The notes below the pieces were generated by a model. That model was not told the origin of the DNA, made no database searches, and saw only the letters and a list, made by a program, of their open reading frames with translations. A program made the position numbers and the translations under genes. DNA of 64,000 nt from Labia minor. Its lineage: Eukaryota > Arthropoda > Insecta > Dermaptera > Spongiphoridae. The stretch lies in NCBI GenBank assembly GCA_963082975.1, contig OY720350.1, forward strand, positions 767,001 to 831,000, read 5' to 3'. Shown one piece after another: positions 16,101 through 29,223 of the stretch; position 1 is the first letter of the stretch, and each line of letters opens with the position of its first letter.

Positions 16101-19100
16101 ATAAAAGTATAAAAATATCAAGTTCATAAGAAATATTCTGATTCGAATTATTATTTAAGATAAAGTCATGTGAAATTGTGCTGATTTAGTAAATCTTGGT
16201 GTATAATTACTAACTGCCAGTCTTGTACTGCATTCGAGGTGATTGTCTGTAAGACGGGAGCGATATTTTGATTTAATTATATTCATCGTAGAAAATGCAG
16301 ATTCACATAGGTAGGTAGAGCCAAAGAATGATGTTAAATTTAATGCGAGACCTTTTAAATTAGGATACTTAACTTCGTCCATTAAATTCCAAAAAATATT
16401 TGTAGGATCTGAATTATGTGCTTTTAAAATTATGTCATTTTGAAGAAGAAGAACTTCATCTTCCTCAATAGTTATAGAAAACAATTCGTTTATATTTTTG
16501 GTTATTTCTTCCCCGAGTAATGGAATTTTTTATATGCTAAGGAGTAGTTTAAGTAAAAAAGGCAATGAGTAAAGACGATCACTTTAAAATGACTCGGCGG
16601 TCCACCAGTCGATCGCGATCGACTTAATGCCCATCTCTGGGTTATGCGGACAACAAAAATTATAATTCGATTAGCGATAGAGGTAGAGATTAGCATAGTA
16701 AAATTTCTGGGGATAATCAATTGGCCAGTGGCTGCTGAACGTTGTGGGCAGTGAATTTAAAGGAGAACTTAAAGAATTTGGGGGATGGGTTGGATGGAGG
16801 TGGAGGTGGAATGTAATTGCTACTTAGAGCTTTCGAGTTTCGTAGCTCCATAGAAATAGATAGAAATAGGTAATTTGAATAAATAAATAATAAAATTTAT
16901 TTAAAAGTAAAAAAAAATGATGGACACACAAAAATTCGATCCTTAATTGTTATATAAATAAAAATTAATAAATAATGGTATTAAATTTACAGATTATATT
17001 CTAAATAAGTATGCTAAAATGAATCAAGAATGGTTGGGTTTGAGATAGCACTTAATAATGCTTCTACCTATCTAATAAATAGTTTTTTTTATTCCAGATC
17101 GTAGATTACCAAAAGCAATGAAATATAAAATTATAAAACTTTTATTGAAATATAAAAATGGTATTACAATGAATAATTTTTCTACAAAGTTTAAGGTATT
17201 TTATTTACTGCATTTAAGTATTTTTTATGAATTCCTAATTCTCTCTTTCTCTCTCTCTCTTACACACACACACACCACTACTTTTTTAAATTTCCGTTCT
17301 TTCTTCAATTATACCTAGTAAGATATCAGATCATCTCCCCCTCACTATTATTATTATTAATACTAGCTACCCAGAGCACCTCGGGCTAGAGCCGTGGGTG
17401 CGAAGGGCGCCGATGGCGGTCATGAAGGGTACCCGCTCGGTTATAGTCCTTGTCAGCGTCCTTGAGTTCGAGGGATCAAACCTCGCCAAGTCCATTTAAA
17501 TTTAATAATAATAATTAACCACAATAATTCTGAGAAAACTGACTAAAATGAAGATTTATTCCAAGGGCCAAAAATTATATATAAAAATAAAAATTAATTA
17601 TTAATTTAAACCATATTTGACTTTATTTTTTCAATCTCAATTTAAAAAATCTTAAAAACAATATTTTTTTATATTATAGGATCTTAATGGGATTGATTTA
17701 AATAATCCTCAATTATGGAATTTTTCATCGTCACTTCAACTCTTTGAAAGTTTAAGTGATTGTATAATTATAACTAGAAAAAGGGATGATGATTATTTAT
17801 TATTTCCAAAACAAACATTATGTAATGCCGTTGTATCGGTACCAGAAATTCCATCTGTAAGTTTCATAATTCAATCTTTTATGATTTATTATTATTATTA
17901 TTATTACAAAATATTAAATTTGTTAAGCTGTTCCTTTTGTTTTTATTTTTAATAAGGATGATCCTATTTTTGAATATCAATTTCCACCTGGAGTAGCAAC
18001 TCCATCCACCACAATTGATAGTCAACGATTGCCAGCTGATGTCACCATAGGAGATTGTGTCGAAGTTATTATTAATGAAATTATAAATCCATCCTGCTTT
18101 TGGATTTCACTTCGTACACCCGAATGTATTGTAGAATTAGAAAAATTAATGGACAATATGCAAGAATATTTCTGGTAATAAATAATCAACTATTTTGACA
18201 TTATAAATGTAATTTAATGTATTCTATGCAAGAGGGGAAGGTTTATTAAATTAACTAATTTAAATAATTGTTTTAGTGATAGACAATCATCATTGCTTAT
18301 GCCACCGATTTGTGTTCGTCCTAATCAAATTGCAGCAGCTCTTTATTTAAATGAATGGCATCGTGTGGAAATTTTACATATTGATAATACTGAAATGATG
18401 GCAAGACTATTTTATTTTGATTATGGAACAATATATTCTATTCCAATATCTGATGTAAAAATATTTCTTATTTATTATAATATAATTATTTATGTATTAA
18501 TTTATATTAATTTGATAAATTGTTCGATTTGTTTATTTTTTTTTTCTAGATATATTTTCTTCCCATCAGATTCACAAAATTGAAACGCCAAGCCATTTTA
18601 TGTAGATTAACACAAATTGATATTCCAATTGGTTATGAATCTTGGCCCCCAAAATCTAGTGAAGTATTTAAAGAGATTATTTATAATAAACCATTAGTCG
18701 CCATTGTCACTCATATCGATTCAAGTGTAAGTATTATTTATATTTATTTTTAGATAAAAATATAATTTATATATCCCCAAATTTCATAAAAAATAATATT
18801 ATTAATTAATATAAAATATTCTCGTTAAGAAAGTTACATTTAAAAAAAAATTTTCTCTGTTTCAACTTCATAGACTTTAACAAAACATACGAGGTCTATT
18901 CAAAAAAAAAAGATGAATTTTGAATTTTCGTGGGCTGTGTACATTCGATTATCGATTTTTTTTTTTATGTTGGAACACATTATTTTCATAGGTTGACATT
19001 ATGAGCCATTTGGGATTAGTAGTTTATTTTTGACATTTGAAAAAGTTAGTCACGTTTTTGTGAATTCTTCGATTTTTTACTAATAAACATTAAAATTTCA

Positions 19101-22100
19101 TCAAATTCTTAAACGAAATGTTGTTATAACCTAATATTTTATGAATTTTATATTAAGCTTTAGAACTACTATTTTTAGTCTTAAATTTGTTATGTCCCTA
19201 TGATGTGATTTCAAGTGATTTTAACTTTCCACATATTTACAAGAACCAATTGTGTGCGAAAGTCAAATTCCACCTGTATTTATTTTTAGTTTATTTATTT
19301 AATATATTTTCTTATATAGATTAAATAAAAATGTAAACAATGTTTCATTTATTTAATTATCAAAAAAAAATAAATTTCAAAATAAGCACTATTTGTTTAT
19401 GTAAGATAACTAAATCTTTTTAGTAAGTAAAGTCAAAATATAAAATATATATATTATGTTTTAAAATTAAAAAAATAAAACTTTAAATATTTGTAGAAAA
19501 ATTTTAGTTGGTTAATATTTATTATTAATACTAGCTAATCCTGCAAACATTGTATTGCCATGTAAATAATTTATAGAGAATTTCTGGTGTAGAAAAAATA
19601 ACTAACTTATTGGAAGTGTGTAAGGATGTGGTATATGTGAGTGAAAAAGGCATGGAGCGCTGTGAACGATGAGAGGGAATATCAAAATAACAAAACACCA
19701 AACATAAATTTTTTTAATTTATTATAATTTATTGTAAGTAATAATTATTTATATCATTAATTCATTACATCATATTCATCTCTTAATGCTACAGCGTGAA
19801 AAATATGATAAGACCACTTTACGTATTTCTTGAAATGACAATGGGCAAGTAACATTAACCAACAACAGTCGAAGATAAAAGCACCCAGTCTGTCTTGGAT
19901 TCAATGTTAATACTCGCCCCAAGGCGTTTGTTTTGAATAAATTGGGACATGCATCAACTGGTGGGCCTTGCTTGCGGGGTATCCAATATTTTGTTTGAGC
20001 CCATGTGAAATAGCGTGGTACTTGTGAATAGAGTAAAGTTCATGCAAAGGCACCAAAATCATCCGCACAATTACACAATTCAAAAGATTCAGTGAGTGTA
20101 GCTTTTGGGTGGATTTATAGCACGATCAATCGCTGTCTCGTTCGTGAAGTATACACGCTGACCGTTTCCAAGATGGACGGCTAACTGAACAACTGATGGA
20201 TTAAAATGACTATTAAAAAGCAGGGGTTGGCGATAGAAAATTGAAAAATTTAGGCTTGTATGTATTTTTTAATGCCAAATAATAAAAAAATAAAAAAATA
20301 AAATTTTATCAAAAAAAAATAAAAAATAAAAATTTAGGGTGGACACCCCTTTACTACTTAGGGGTTTGAAAAATAGATAGTAGCTGATTCTCAGACTTAC
20401 TGAATATGCATAAAAAATTTCATAAAAATCGATCAAGCCGTTTCGGAGGAGCATGAGAACGAACATTGAGACATGAGAATTTTATATGATTTATATAAAT
20501 ACAATATCAATATTTTCATCTTTAATAAAATAAAATAGTTAAAATATTAAACATTTCTTTTTATATTTATTTATTTATTTTAAAATCAATAATTTCCAAA
20601 TTTTTCCTTTTGATTCTATATTGGCTTCTGAATTTATTTAATGAATAATATGAAAGCCGCTCTTTATAACTTGAATTAATGCTTTTGTATGTAAACCCTC
20701 TTGCCATATACAATCTGCTATTTTTCTTTTCTCTTCAATGTGTCACATTAATGACTTTTTCAATTCTCCTTGTTTTAATATATACTTTTAAATATACAAA
20801 TACTGTTGTTTTAATCAAATATCATTTTTGCTTTATATATATAATTAATTGACAATTTTTTTCTAGGATCAGTCTTTTAATACTTTATTGGTTGATACAA
20901 GCGGGACAAAAGATATAATTGTAAATAATCTTCTTGTTGAAAGAGGAGTAGCATCAACAACACTAGGAACAAATTTCCAACAATATTTACAAGATAATAA
21001 AATTATAAAGGTATACTTACATTTTATTATTATTATTTAATCAATTGAATTATTTATATTCATATATATTTTATTTAATTTTAGTCGACTAAAAAAAAAT
21101 CAAAAAATCATATTAAAAATATGGAGGATATACATTCAAATGATACGGTAAATAATTATTGATTTATTTATTATGAAATATTTCAAATTTATTACTTTTA
21201 CTTTCATTTTGTTTCCCTAAAATATGTTCTAAAGTAGGGTTGCCATAATTGTTGGACTTCAGACCGGGACACCCAGCACCCCAAAAAAAAAATCACTTGG
21301 CAAATACGTACGCTTACGTCCTTATTAATTTCAAAGCAAAAATCAGAAAACAATAATAAAACAACAACAAGAACAAAACAACAATACTGAGTATAATTAA
21401 ATAATTAATTGTTTGATTCTCTGATTAATGGGTTGATCAGTTTGATTCTTCCTCGTTTGATTCTCCTTTCTTATCGTATTTATCAGATTTTGTCGCTTTT
21501 TCAAGCAAATACTTTTGTCGATTAAGAGCAAATTGCGCTCATCTGTCCACTGAGCTTTAATTAACGAAAACACTCGTTCAACATGGCATTGTGGAATGGC
21601 GTACAAATATTGGCATATTTTAAGTAGGTTCGCTTTCCTTTCGGACTCTTCAGTCTTTGTAAAATAGTACTGCCATTTGCCGTGCACATCCTTGCTATCC
21701 CATTCTTTGCAGATTTTATTATGAATAAATGACTTCAAATACATTACTTCCTCATAAATTGAATCCGTAAAAAATATACCCAGTTCATTTAAATACCCAA
21801 CGGTTTTTTCAACTTGTTCCCATTCGGGTTCTTCGTGGAGAAGCATCTAAGAAAAAACATCATATTTCGCCAGTGGAACTGACCACCTCTCTAAGTAAAT
21901 GATACCAACGTTGAAAAATTTCTCTACATTATTTTCAAATTCGTCTTTCTGTGCCTTCGTAATTTCCTTATGCATTTTCAGTTTATTATATTTCTGGCTG
22001 GTTTGAATACCCAGGAATTTGCTGGTCAATCTCTGCATTAATTGTCTTTTTGTGTCCTCTAAAATATTTTTCACTTCAATGACGCTTATGATTGACTTTT

Positions 22101-25100
22101 CAAGCTTTTTAATTTGCTTCTCAAGCAAAAACATTTGACTGTGTACAAACAAGGTATAAATTTCGGATAAAGGATTTGAAAAAAAAATCATTATAGCCTG
22201 TGGAGGATTTTCTTCCAGAAAAAATGTTTTTAATGGCTCCCACAATTGTAGAATTCTTTCAATCGCTGGAAGGAGCGATAACCATCTACTTCTTGAATGA
22301 GATTGAATATTTGCATATGTGACCCCAGCAGACTTGCAGAAATTTTTAAGACGTTCATTCCTCACAGTATATATTGAAAAGAATTTGTATAATTTTAAAA
22401 CGACAGATCGACATCAATCGATAATACATCGGCGGCAGTAGAAGCTGTATTGTGTATAACATGTGCAGGGCAACCGACTCCTTCTATGTTTGCTGACAAT
22501 GTTTGGTTCAATTTGTAATAAACATTATTTGTTCCACTCCTCTCCCTTCCACCGAAATTTGTATTTGTATTATCAGCCCCAAATGCCACGAGGCCTTTCA
22601 ACAGAATATTATATCTTCTTATTGCACCCATACAAAATGCTGTTATCGTATCAGACGTTTCATTGGCAAGGTTTGCAATTCTAGGAGTTTCACTTTCAAG
22701 CCATCGTTTTCCGTGAAATAATGAATGAGCAGAGGGAACATTTTCTTAAGCGTATGATTGCTCGAATCTGTAGATATTCCATAAAAAGGAATATTTTGCA
22801 TTTCATTTTGAATTCCATTTACAGAATGAGGGGCCAATATGTTTTTAATTATCGCAGATGCTTTAGTCAGCCCACATGATTGTTTCTTCGCAATTTCGGA
22901 ATCGGGATACATTATTGAATTCAATTTCGATGAGCAATCTAACGAATTAAATGATTGGTGGTGTTTGATTGTTTTGTACGCTGTCATTAATTCCGCAGCA
23001 CTTATTAAAATATTTTCCGGAGAATTTTTCTTAATAAAATAAGAAGATACGTCCTTTGATGTAGATGCGGAAATTGATTTAGACTTGTGGTTTGATGATT
23101 TTATATGGTCCCTGATACTGGATTTTCCGCCATGACTCACCGATATATATATATATTACAAATGGAACAAAATGCTTCGTATTCATTTTTCCACCTTTTA
23201 ATGCATGTTCACTCTTTGGTGAATTCGTCAGAAAAATGGCATTTTCTTTATGGCATTGTTGATGGTATTTGAAATTAATTATTAATATGGTTCAAACAAA
23301 TATCTGAAAGGCAAAATTAATCATAATTATTGGCATGCCGCCTATATAAATTACAATAATTAAATACCCATGCAATCTTCAGTTCCGTCTTCACAACAAT
23401 AATAATAAAAAAGTGAATTTATTAGTTATTGTAAGATGTCCTGAAATTTTACATTATGATATGCATACGCTTCAGTCTCCATAAAACAAGCAACAATACA
23501 GAACCACACGAAAAACGCGAAGAGTTGAATTCGACTGCCTGTGTAAGTGTGTGCCGCGTGCGCTTTGCAAGTAATACGTGTTCTTGTGGGGGGTTGAGGA
23601 GTGGGAACTTTTGAGTGGTAGAACTCAACGGGGACTCGACGATGCGATGTCCGTGGCGTCGGCGCGGCGCTTTGTTTCAAAGTTCCAATTCCAATGCAGT
23701 GATAGTGATATGCTTAAATTTTTGATGGACCGGGACAATTAAGGCTTGGACCGGGACACCGGGACATGTCCCGGTGTACCGGGACGTATGGCAACCCTAT
23801 TCTAAAGACATGTTAATTTAATGAGTTTCATTTTTGAAAGAATTTAAAAAATATATAATATTCTTAAAAACAAACAGATAAAAATAAAGATGCCACTTAA
23901 CTCTGCATATTTGTATATAATATAATAATTGGAAATAATAATAATAATAAATGTCTTTAATTGATCTAGTAAATAATAAAATGAAAAGAGGATCTGTATA
24001 AAAATAAAAATTAACTAGAAAAAAAAAGATATTTAAAGAAAATCAATTTACAAGATAATAACATAATTTTTAATTTACTGAATCTATATATTTAAAATCA
24101 ATTGGTTTATTATTCTTTATTTTTGTTTTAAGTCATCGCCTATACATAACCTATCAAAAACACCTGAAAATCCTCATTATAATTTTGAAGGGCCATTTCA
24201 AACAAAAAAATTATTATCACGAACAAATTCTCCATTATCCAAGGTATGTAGATTTTTATTATTTTTATTATTATCTATATTTTATATTATGTTACATTTT
24301 TGACTTTGAAATTCATGAATTTAACAAAAAATAAATAATCAAATATTTATGATTGTTTATTATTTTTTTGAAATTTAACTTTATTATCTATATTAATACT
24401 ATAAATACATTTATAATAATAAATCTTAGTAAAGGAAATAATATGATAGAAGATAAAAAGTAGAAATTACTAATTTCAATACCTTATAAGCCTTTTTCTT
24501 GACCTATTAAGTATGGAAAATTTTCTTTGTTTCCTAATAAAAAGAATAACTGCCAATATTTCGTATTATGTTTTTATAATTTTCTATATGGAATAATTAT
24601 ATAATTTATAATAACAATATATATATATATTATATAAATATAAGAGTAAATACATTGTGATTTTTGTCCTTGCAGGCCTTGTAATGTCAGACTTGTTCTT
24701 CTATATATTTTTCAACTTGTCGCCATCAGAAAAGTATATCTTTTTAGATAAATAATTATTAAATATTAATAAATATTTATTTCTTAGCTTTTTATTTTTT
24801 ATATATAATCAAAAAAAGTTTTTTTCTTTAAATAAAAATAAATTCTTGTTTTCTTTTTTAATCGTTTAAATGATTTATTTTTTTATATTATAGTTACTAA
24901 AAATTGGTGGTATATATATACAGAATTAAATCATTTTAAATTTTTCGATTGACTACGATCATTAATTTGGTTCAAATCTTCTCAACTAATTTTTTTTTTT
25001 CTGTTCTTTGACAGATACTAAATTTTCTATGTTCTAAATATATTTCTTTTTATGTCATTATAATATTATCTTTGTAAATAGATATTGTAAATACATACAT

Positions 25101-27980
25101 ATATATTATATTCTAATAGACCTTTATTATATATTTTTTTATTGTTTTCTGTCTTCGTTTGTATGTTTCAAATTATCCAATAGATACTTCATATGATCAC
25201 TTATGAAGGAGATTTTCGTATTATTATCTTCCTACCTTTTACTAAATTGATAATTTAATTTAATTTTAGAATACATATACTTTTTAGTAATATTCATCTT
25301 TTTTTATAACATGAAAATGTTTACTTATAATATTTATTTGTTGGATTCCACTTCTTCCCTTTTGTGGTTTGGAGATTTATTTGTAATAATTTAAGCTTAC
25401 ATTTTAAATAACCAAATTCATATATCTACTTATTGTATTCCCTACCCCCCTCCCCTGAAGGGCAACAGAATCATTTTTTTTTTTAATCTATATATTAAAT
25501 CTACATTTACTATATGTCCACTTGTTCCATTTGTCTCCTATGTGGCTGTTAAATCTTAATCTAGTCGATGTCTGTCTGTCAATTTCCTTCTGTCCCTCAT
25601 CCAGAGGTACGTTTCTTGACCAATTTTTTTTCAGCTCTTGATAAAGTGGTGCAAAAGTGTTTTTTGTATTTCTAAGTCTATCGTCCTTTTTAAAAATTTT
25701 ATTTGTATATTTGTTTTCAAACTTTTTCTACCGTTTACCTGAAATTCAAAAAATATAAAGTAATTATAAATTCCCTTTCTTATTAAACACTAATATATAT
25801 TATTTGAATTGGCTAAATTTGCATTTAAAATATTTTCTCTAATCTGAATTTTGTTGATTTATTTTCGAAAGAAAATACTTGTCCCATCATAACAATTTTT
25901 TTTTTTCATTTCCTTAAATTATTTTGAAATTTTAATAATTTTTTTAAATTAATTGATTTTATGTCTTTCGGTTTTATTATTTTTTATAGACGATAGATAA
26001 TGTTCTCCTCTCTAAGAAGAAAATTATCTATCAATAAATCTACGTGGCGCTAAGGAACTTGACCAAATCAACCACATTCTTCCAAATGTCTATCCCAGGG
26101 GTGGGCAACCCGCGGCCCGCGAACATATTTAAAATTTATATGGTGGTCGGCCCTTATTCAGATGTTTTAATGATATTTATCAAAATATTGAGTTATTTTT
26201 AATGACATTCATTACTAAAGTAAATAACATACCAAAAACATCATTTTTTGTCAATTGTGATTATTTTATGATAAATTTTCTTCAAATTAAATTTAAAAAA
26301 AACATAATTTTCATTTACCTAAAAAACCAATTTTTTTGGCCCGCTTAAGTATGGTTGTTTTCAATTTTGGCCCGCATTACAAAAAGGTTGCCCATCCCTG
26401 GTCTATCCCCTACCCCCTCTATCCAACTCTTATTCTCGTCTAACTCTATCCAGCACGTGCGTCTTTGGTATACCATAAGTCTCTCTCTCATTGGTTTCCT
26501 TACACTTTCTTACCACGAGTTCCGTCCGCCATAATCCATATATTTCATTTACATTGGATTGATTATTTGTATTAAAATTTAAACATATTTAGAGAAATGG
26601 ATGTCTTCATTTAATATATTTTCGAATACATTTTTTTATAATTGATAGAAACTCAACTGAATCCTCATTTAAATTAAAATTTAAAAGACAAGAACATGCT
26701 AAAGTATATGAATTATTATTTCTATGATTTAACACGTTAAACGCCGTGTCGGCCACCGGTGGCCGACATAAAATACCTAGCTTTAACTCAATTTTTTGGG
26801 CTGTCGGCCACGCGTTCCATATCAATTGCTATTCAGTGTGGCCGATGTGGCCCATAGTTACCTGCAGCTTAGCCGACCCAGTGCCATCTATAATATTATT
26901 ATATTCGGGTTGCAACAGCCACATAAAGAAGCTCAATAAAGGGATTTATTGAGCTTCTTTATTATATAATAGCCGACCCAGTGCCATCTATAATATTATT
27001 ATATTCGGGTTGCAACAGCCACATAAAGAAGCTCAATAAAGGGATTTATTGAGCTTCTTTATTATATAATAATATTATAGATGGCACCGGGTCGGCTAAT
27101 CTGCAGGTAACTATGGGCCACATCGGCCACACTGAATAGCAATTTATATGGAACGCGTGGCCGACAGTCCAAAAAATTGAGTCAAAACTAGGTATTTTAT
27201 GTCGGCCACCGGTGGCCGACACGGCGTTGAACGTGTTTTAATATTTACCGATTTGGCCAGAATCCACAGAGATATTCTCTTGGTATTTGAATATACGCAT
27301 TTCTGCCAGATGAATGAGATTGTGATTAAGCTCAGTTAAGCTTATATTAAATAAATTTAAAAAAAAATTTCTTGGGTTTTTTGATTAAATTTTGATAAAA
27401 TTTATAGTTTATGTTCGAATAGGGGTCTATAAGAATATTCTGGTAATAATATTTCATTGTTATCGGCCCAGCCAATTTGAGTCTATAGCTTCACAATTCC
27501 CGAAACAAACAGACAGAAAGACTGGTAGACATTAAAAATTTTAGTCACTTTTGGATTCTATAAAACATGAATCGTGAAGATGTGCACTGATCAATGTGTC
27601 GACAAAAAACCCTTTTATACAAGGTGTGGGAAACAAAAAGAAGTCTGCAGGGGCCAAGTCAGAAGAATATGACATAAATCAGCTCCACGACCTCATGTTT
27701 GTCCAAAACCCTCTTTACTGGCAACCCAATATGGGGACGATCGTTGTCATGCAACAGAAACCAACTCCTATTCTGTCGAAAATGGAAACGTGTTCTGTGA
27801 ATTCTTTGTCGAGGTAGGGCATAAAACTAGAAAGCGATTAACCTAATTGTGATCTTTAATTTTTGAAATCGAATTTTTTCTGTTTAGGGGAGTTAGGAGA
27901 TCGCCATTCTGTGCTCTGTCTCTTTGTTTCAGGGTCGTATTGAAATTAATTAATTAAAATTACTGGAATTTAATAGGTAC

Positions 27981-28030
<50 letters not shown>

Positions 28031-29185
28031 TATTATTTTTATTTAGAATAACCGAAAAATCTTCTGTATATAAAAAAAAGATTTTTGTATAAAAGTATAA
28101 CACTTGAACAGGATAGTTCAAAAGATATACAAATATATACGCTTAAAGGGCACAGGGGGTTGAGCCCCTTGTTTAGGTGAAAAGAGCGCCGAATGGCTTT
28201 TGAGTAGCTAGTCCCATATATATATATATATATTTTTTTTTTTTTATTTTCTATTTACAATCCGCTTATACAAAACTATTAGTAAATTTGATAAAAGTGA
28301 TTTTCATTTATACACACATTCAGTATCTAGAACATGGTTCTTCTTGAGCCTTCTGGTCACTTCACTGTTGTCCAGGAGAGTAATGGCTGATGTGTTTAAG
28401 AAAGAGTATATATAATATTATTAATTTTTTTTTTTAGCAAAATCATTCAATTGAACAAACTAATATAGGAATTAAACAACATCAAGGTATATTTTTTAAT
28501 TATATTTATTGTATATAGAGTAAGGTGGGGCAAAATCTGCAGATTTTGTTTAGGATCATTTTTTGACATTTCTATAAAAGATACAATATAGGTTGAAATA
28601 TCATTTGAATGCCTGATATTTTATAAGTTTCTAAATCAGTAACATAAGAGTAGCAGAGGCATTTAAACAAAATCTTGTGTCTGCAAACCTTTGCCTCATC
28701 GACTGGAGTAAAGATCCGCAAGATCCGAACAACCTTCTCGAATTAAAGTGAAAAAAAAACTTAATAAGAAACACTTAGGTATAGGTATGTTTTATTTGTT
28801 ATTTATATATATTTCCCAATCCTAGGTGAGAATATCTTGGCAGGGGCAAGATCCATTGCGGACTTTTGTTCCCATTTCATGAAAGTACCACAAAAATTTT
28901 TTACTGTTTACTTTAGACAAGAAAATTTTTTTTAAATATTTATTTAAGGGTAACAGCTTTTAATCCAAGCCATTAAATAGTTCGAAAAGTGGATTGTAGT
29001 ACACATTCGATGGATTGTGACAAAAACATATCTTAACTCATTGTATATAAATGACTTCCAATATATTAATGAATTTCGGTGCGCTTCTATTCTTGATGTT
29101 ACCATTCTAAAATAGGTATTTAGAACTACTCCTAGAGTACTCTTAGTAGTATTATATTGGGAATGCGGACCTTTGCCCAACCTTA

Positions 29186-29223
<38 letters not shown>

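Larger units (their letters stand above)
24244..28437. other. TDRD5-like intron 12, repeat-filled
   Basis: It holds the hAT derivative at 26096-26400, the piggyBac-like foldback at 26733-27237, a mariner remnant at about 27584-27830, a (TA)n(GA)n microsatellite at about 27987-28030 and a Helitron 3' end at 28142-28211. The first 1.8 kb (24244-26095) is AT-rich, with pyrimidine-rich patches between 25440 and 25640. I recognise nothing there. Confidence 0.5.

Noticed and set aside
18888-18960. Mariner copy starting ACGAGGTCTATTCAAAAA
   Set aside because: Only one end-like sequence was found, with no partner and no transposase trace, so no element is called.
23426-23680. Minus-strand 84-codon open frame as a separate gene
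   Set aside because: It lies within the hAT element between the transposase start and the terminal repeat, and is best explained as 5' untranslated sequence of that element.
26733-27237. Repeated hairpins as a CRISPR-like array
   Set aside because: Only two units, identical throughout with no variable spacers, inside an inverted-repeat transposon of an animal genome.
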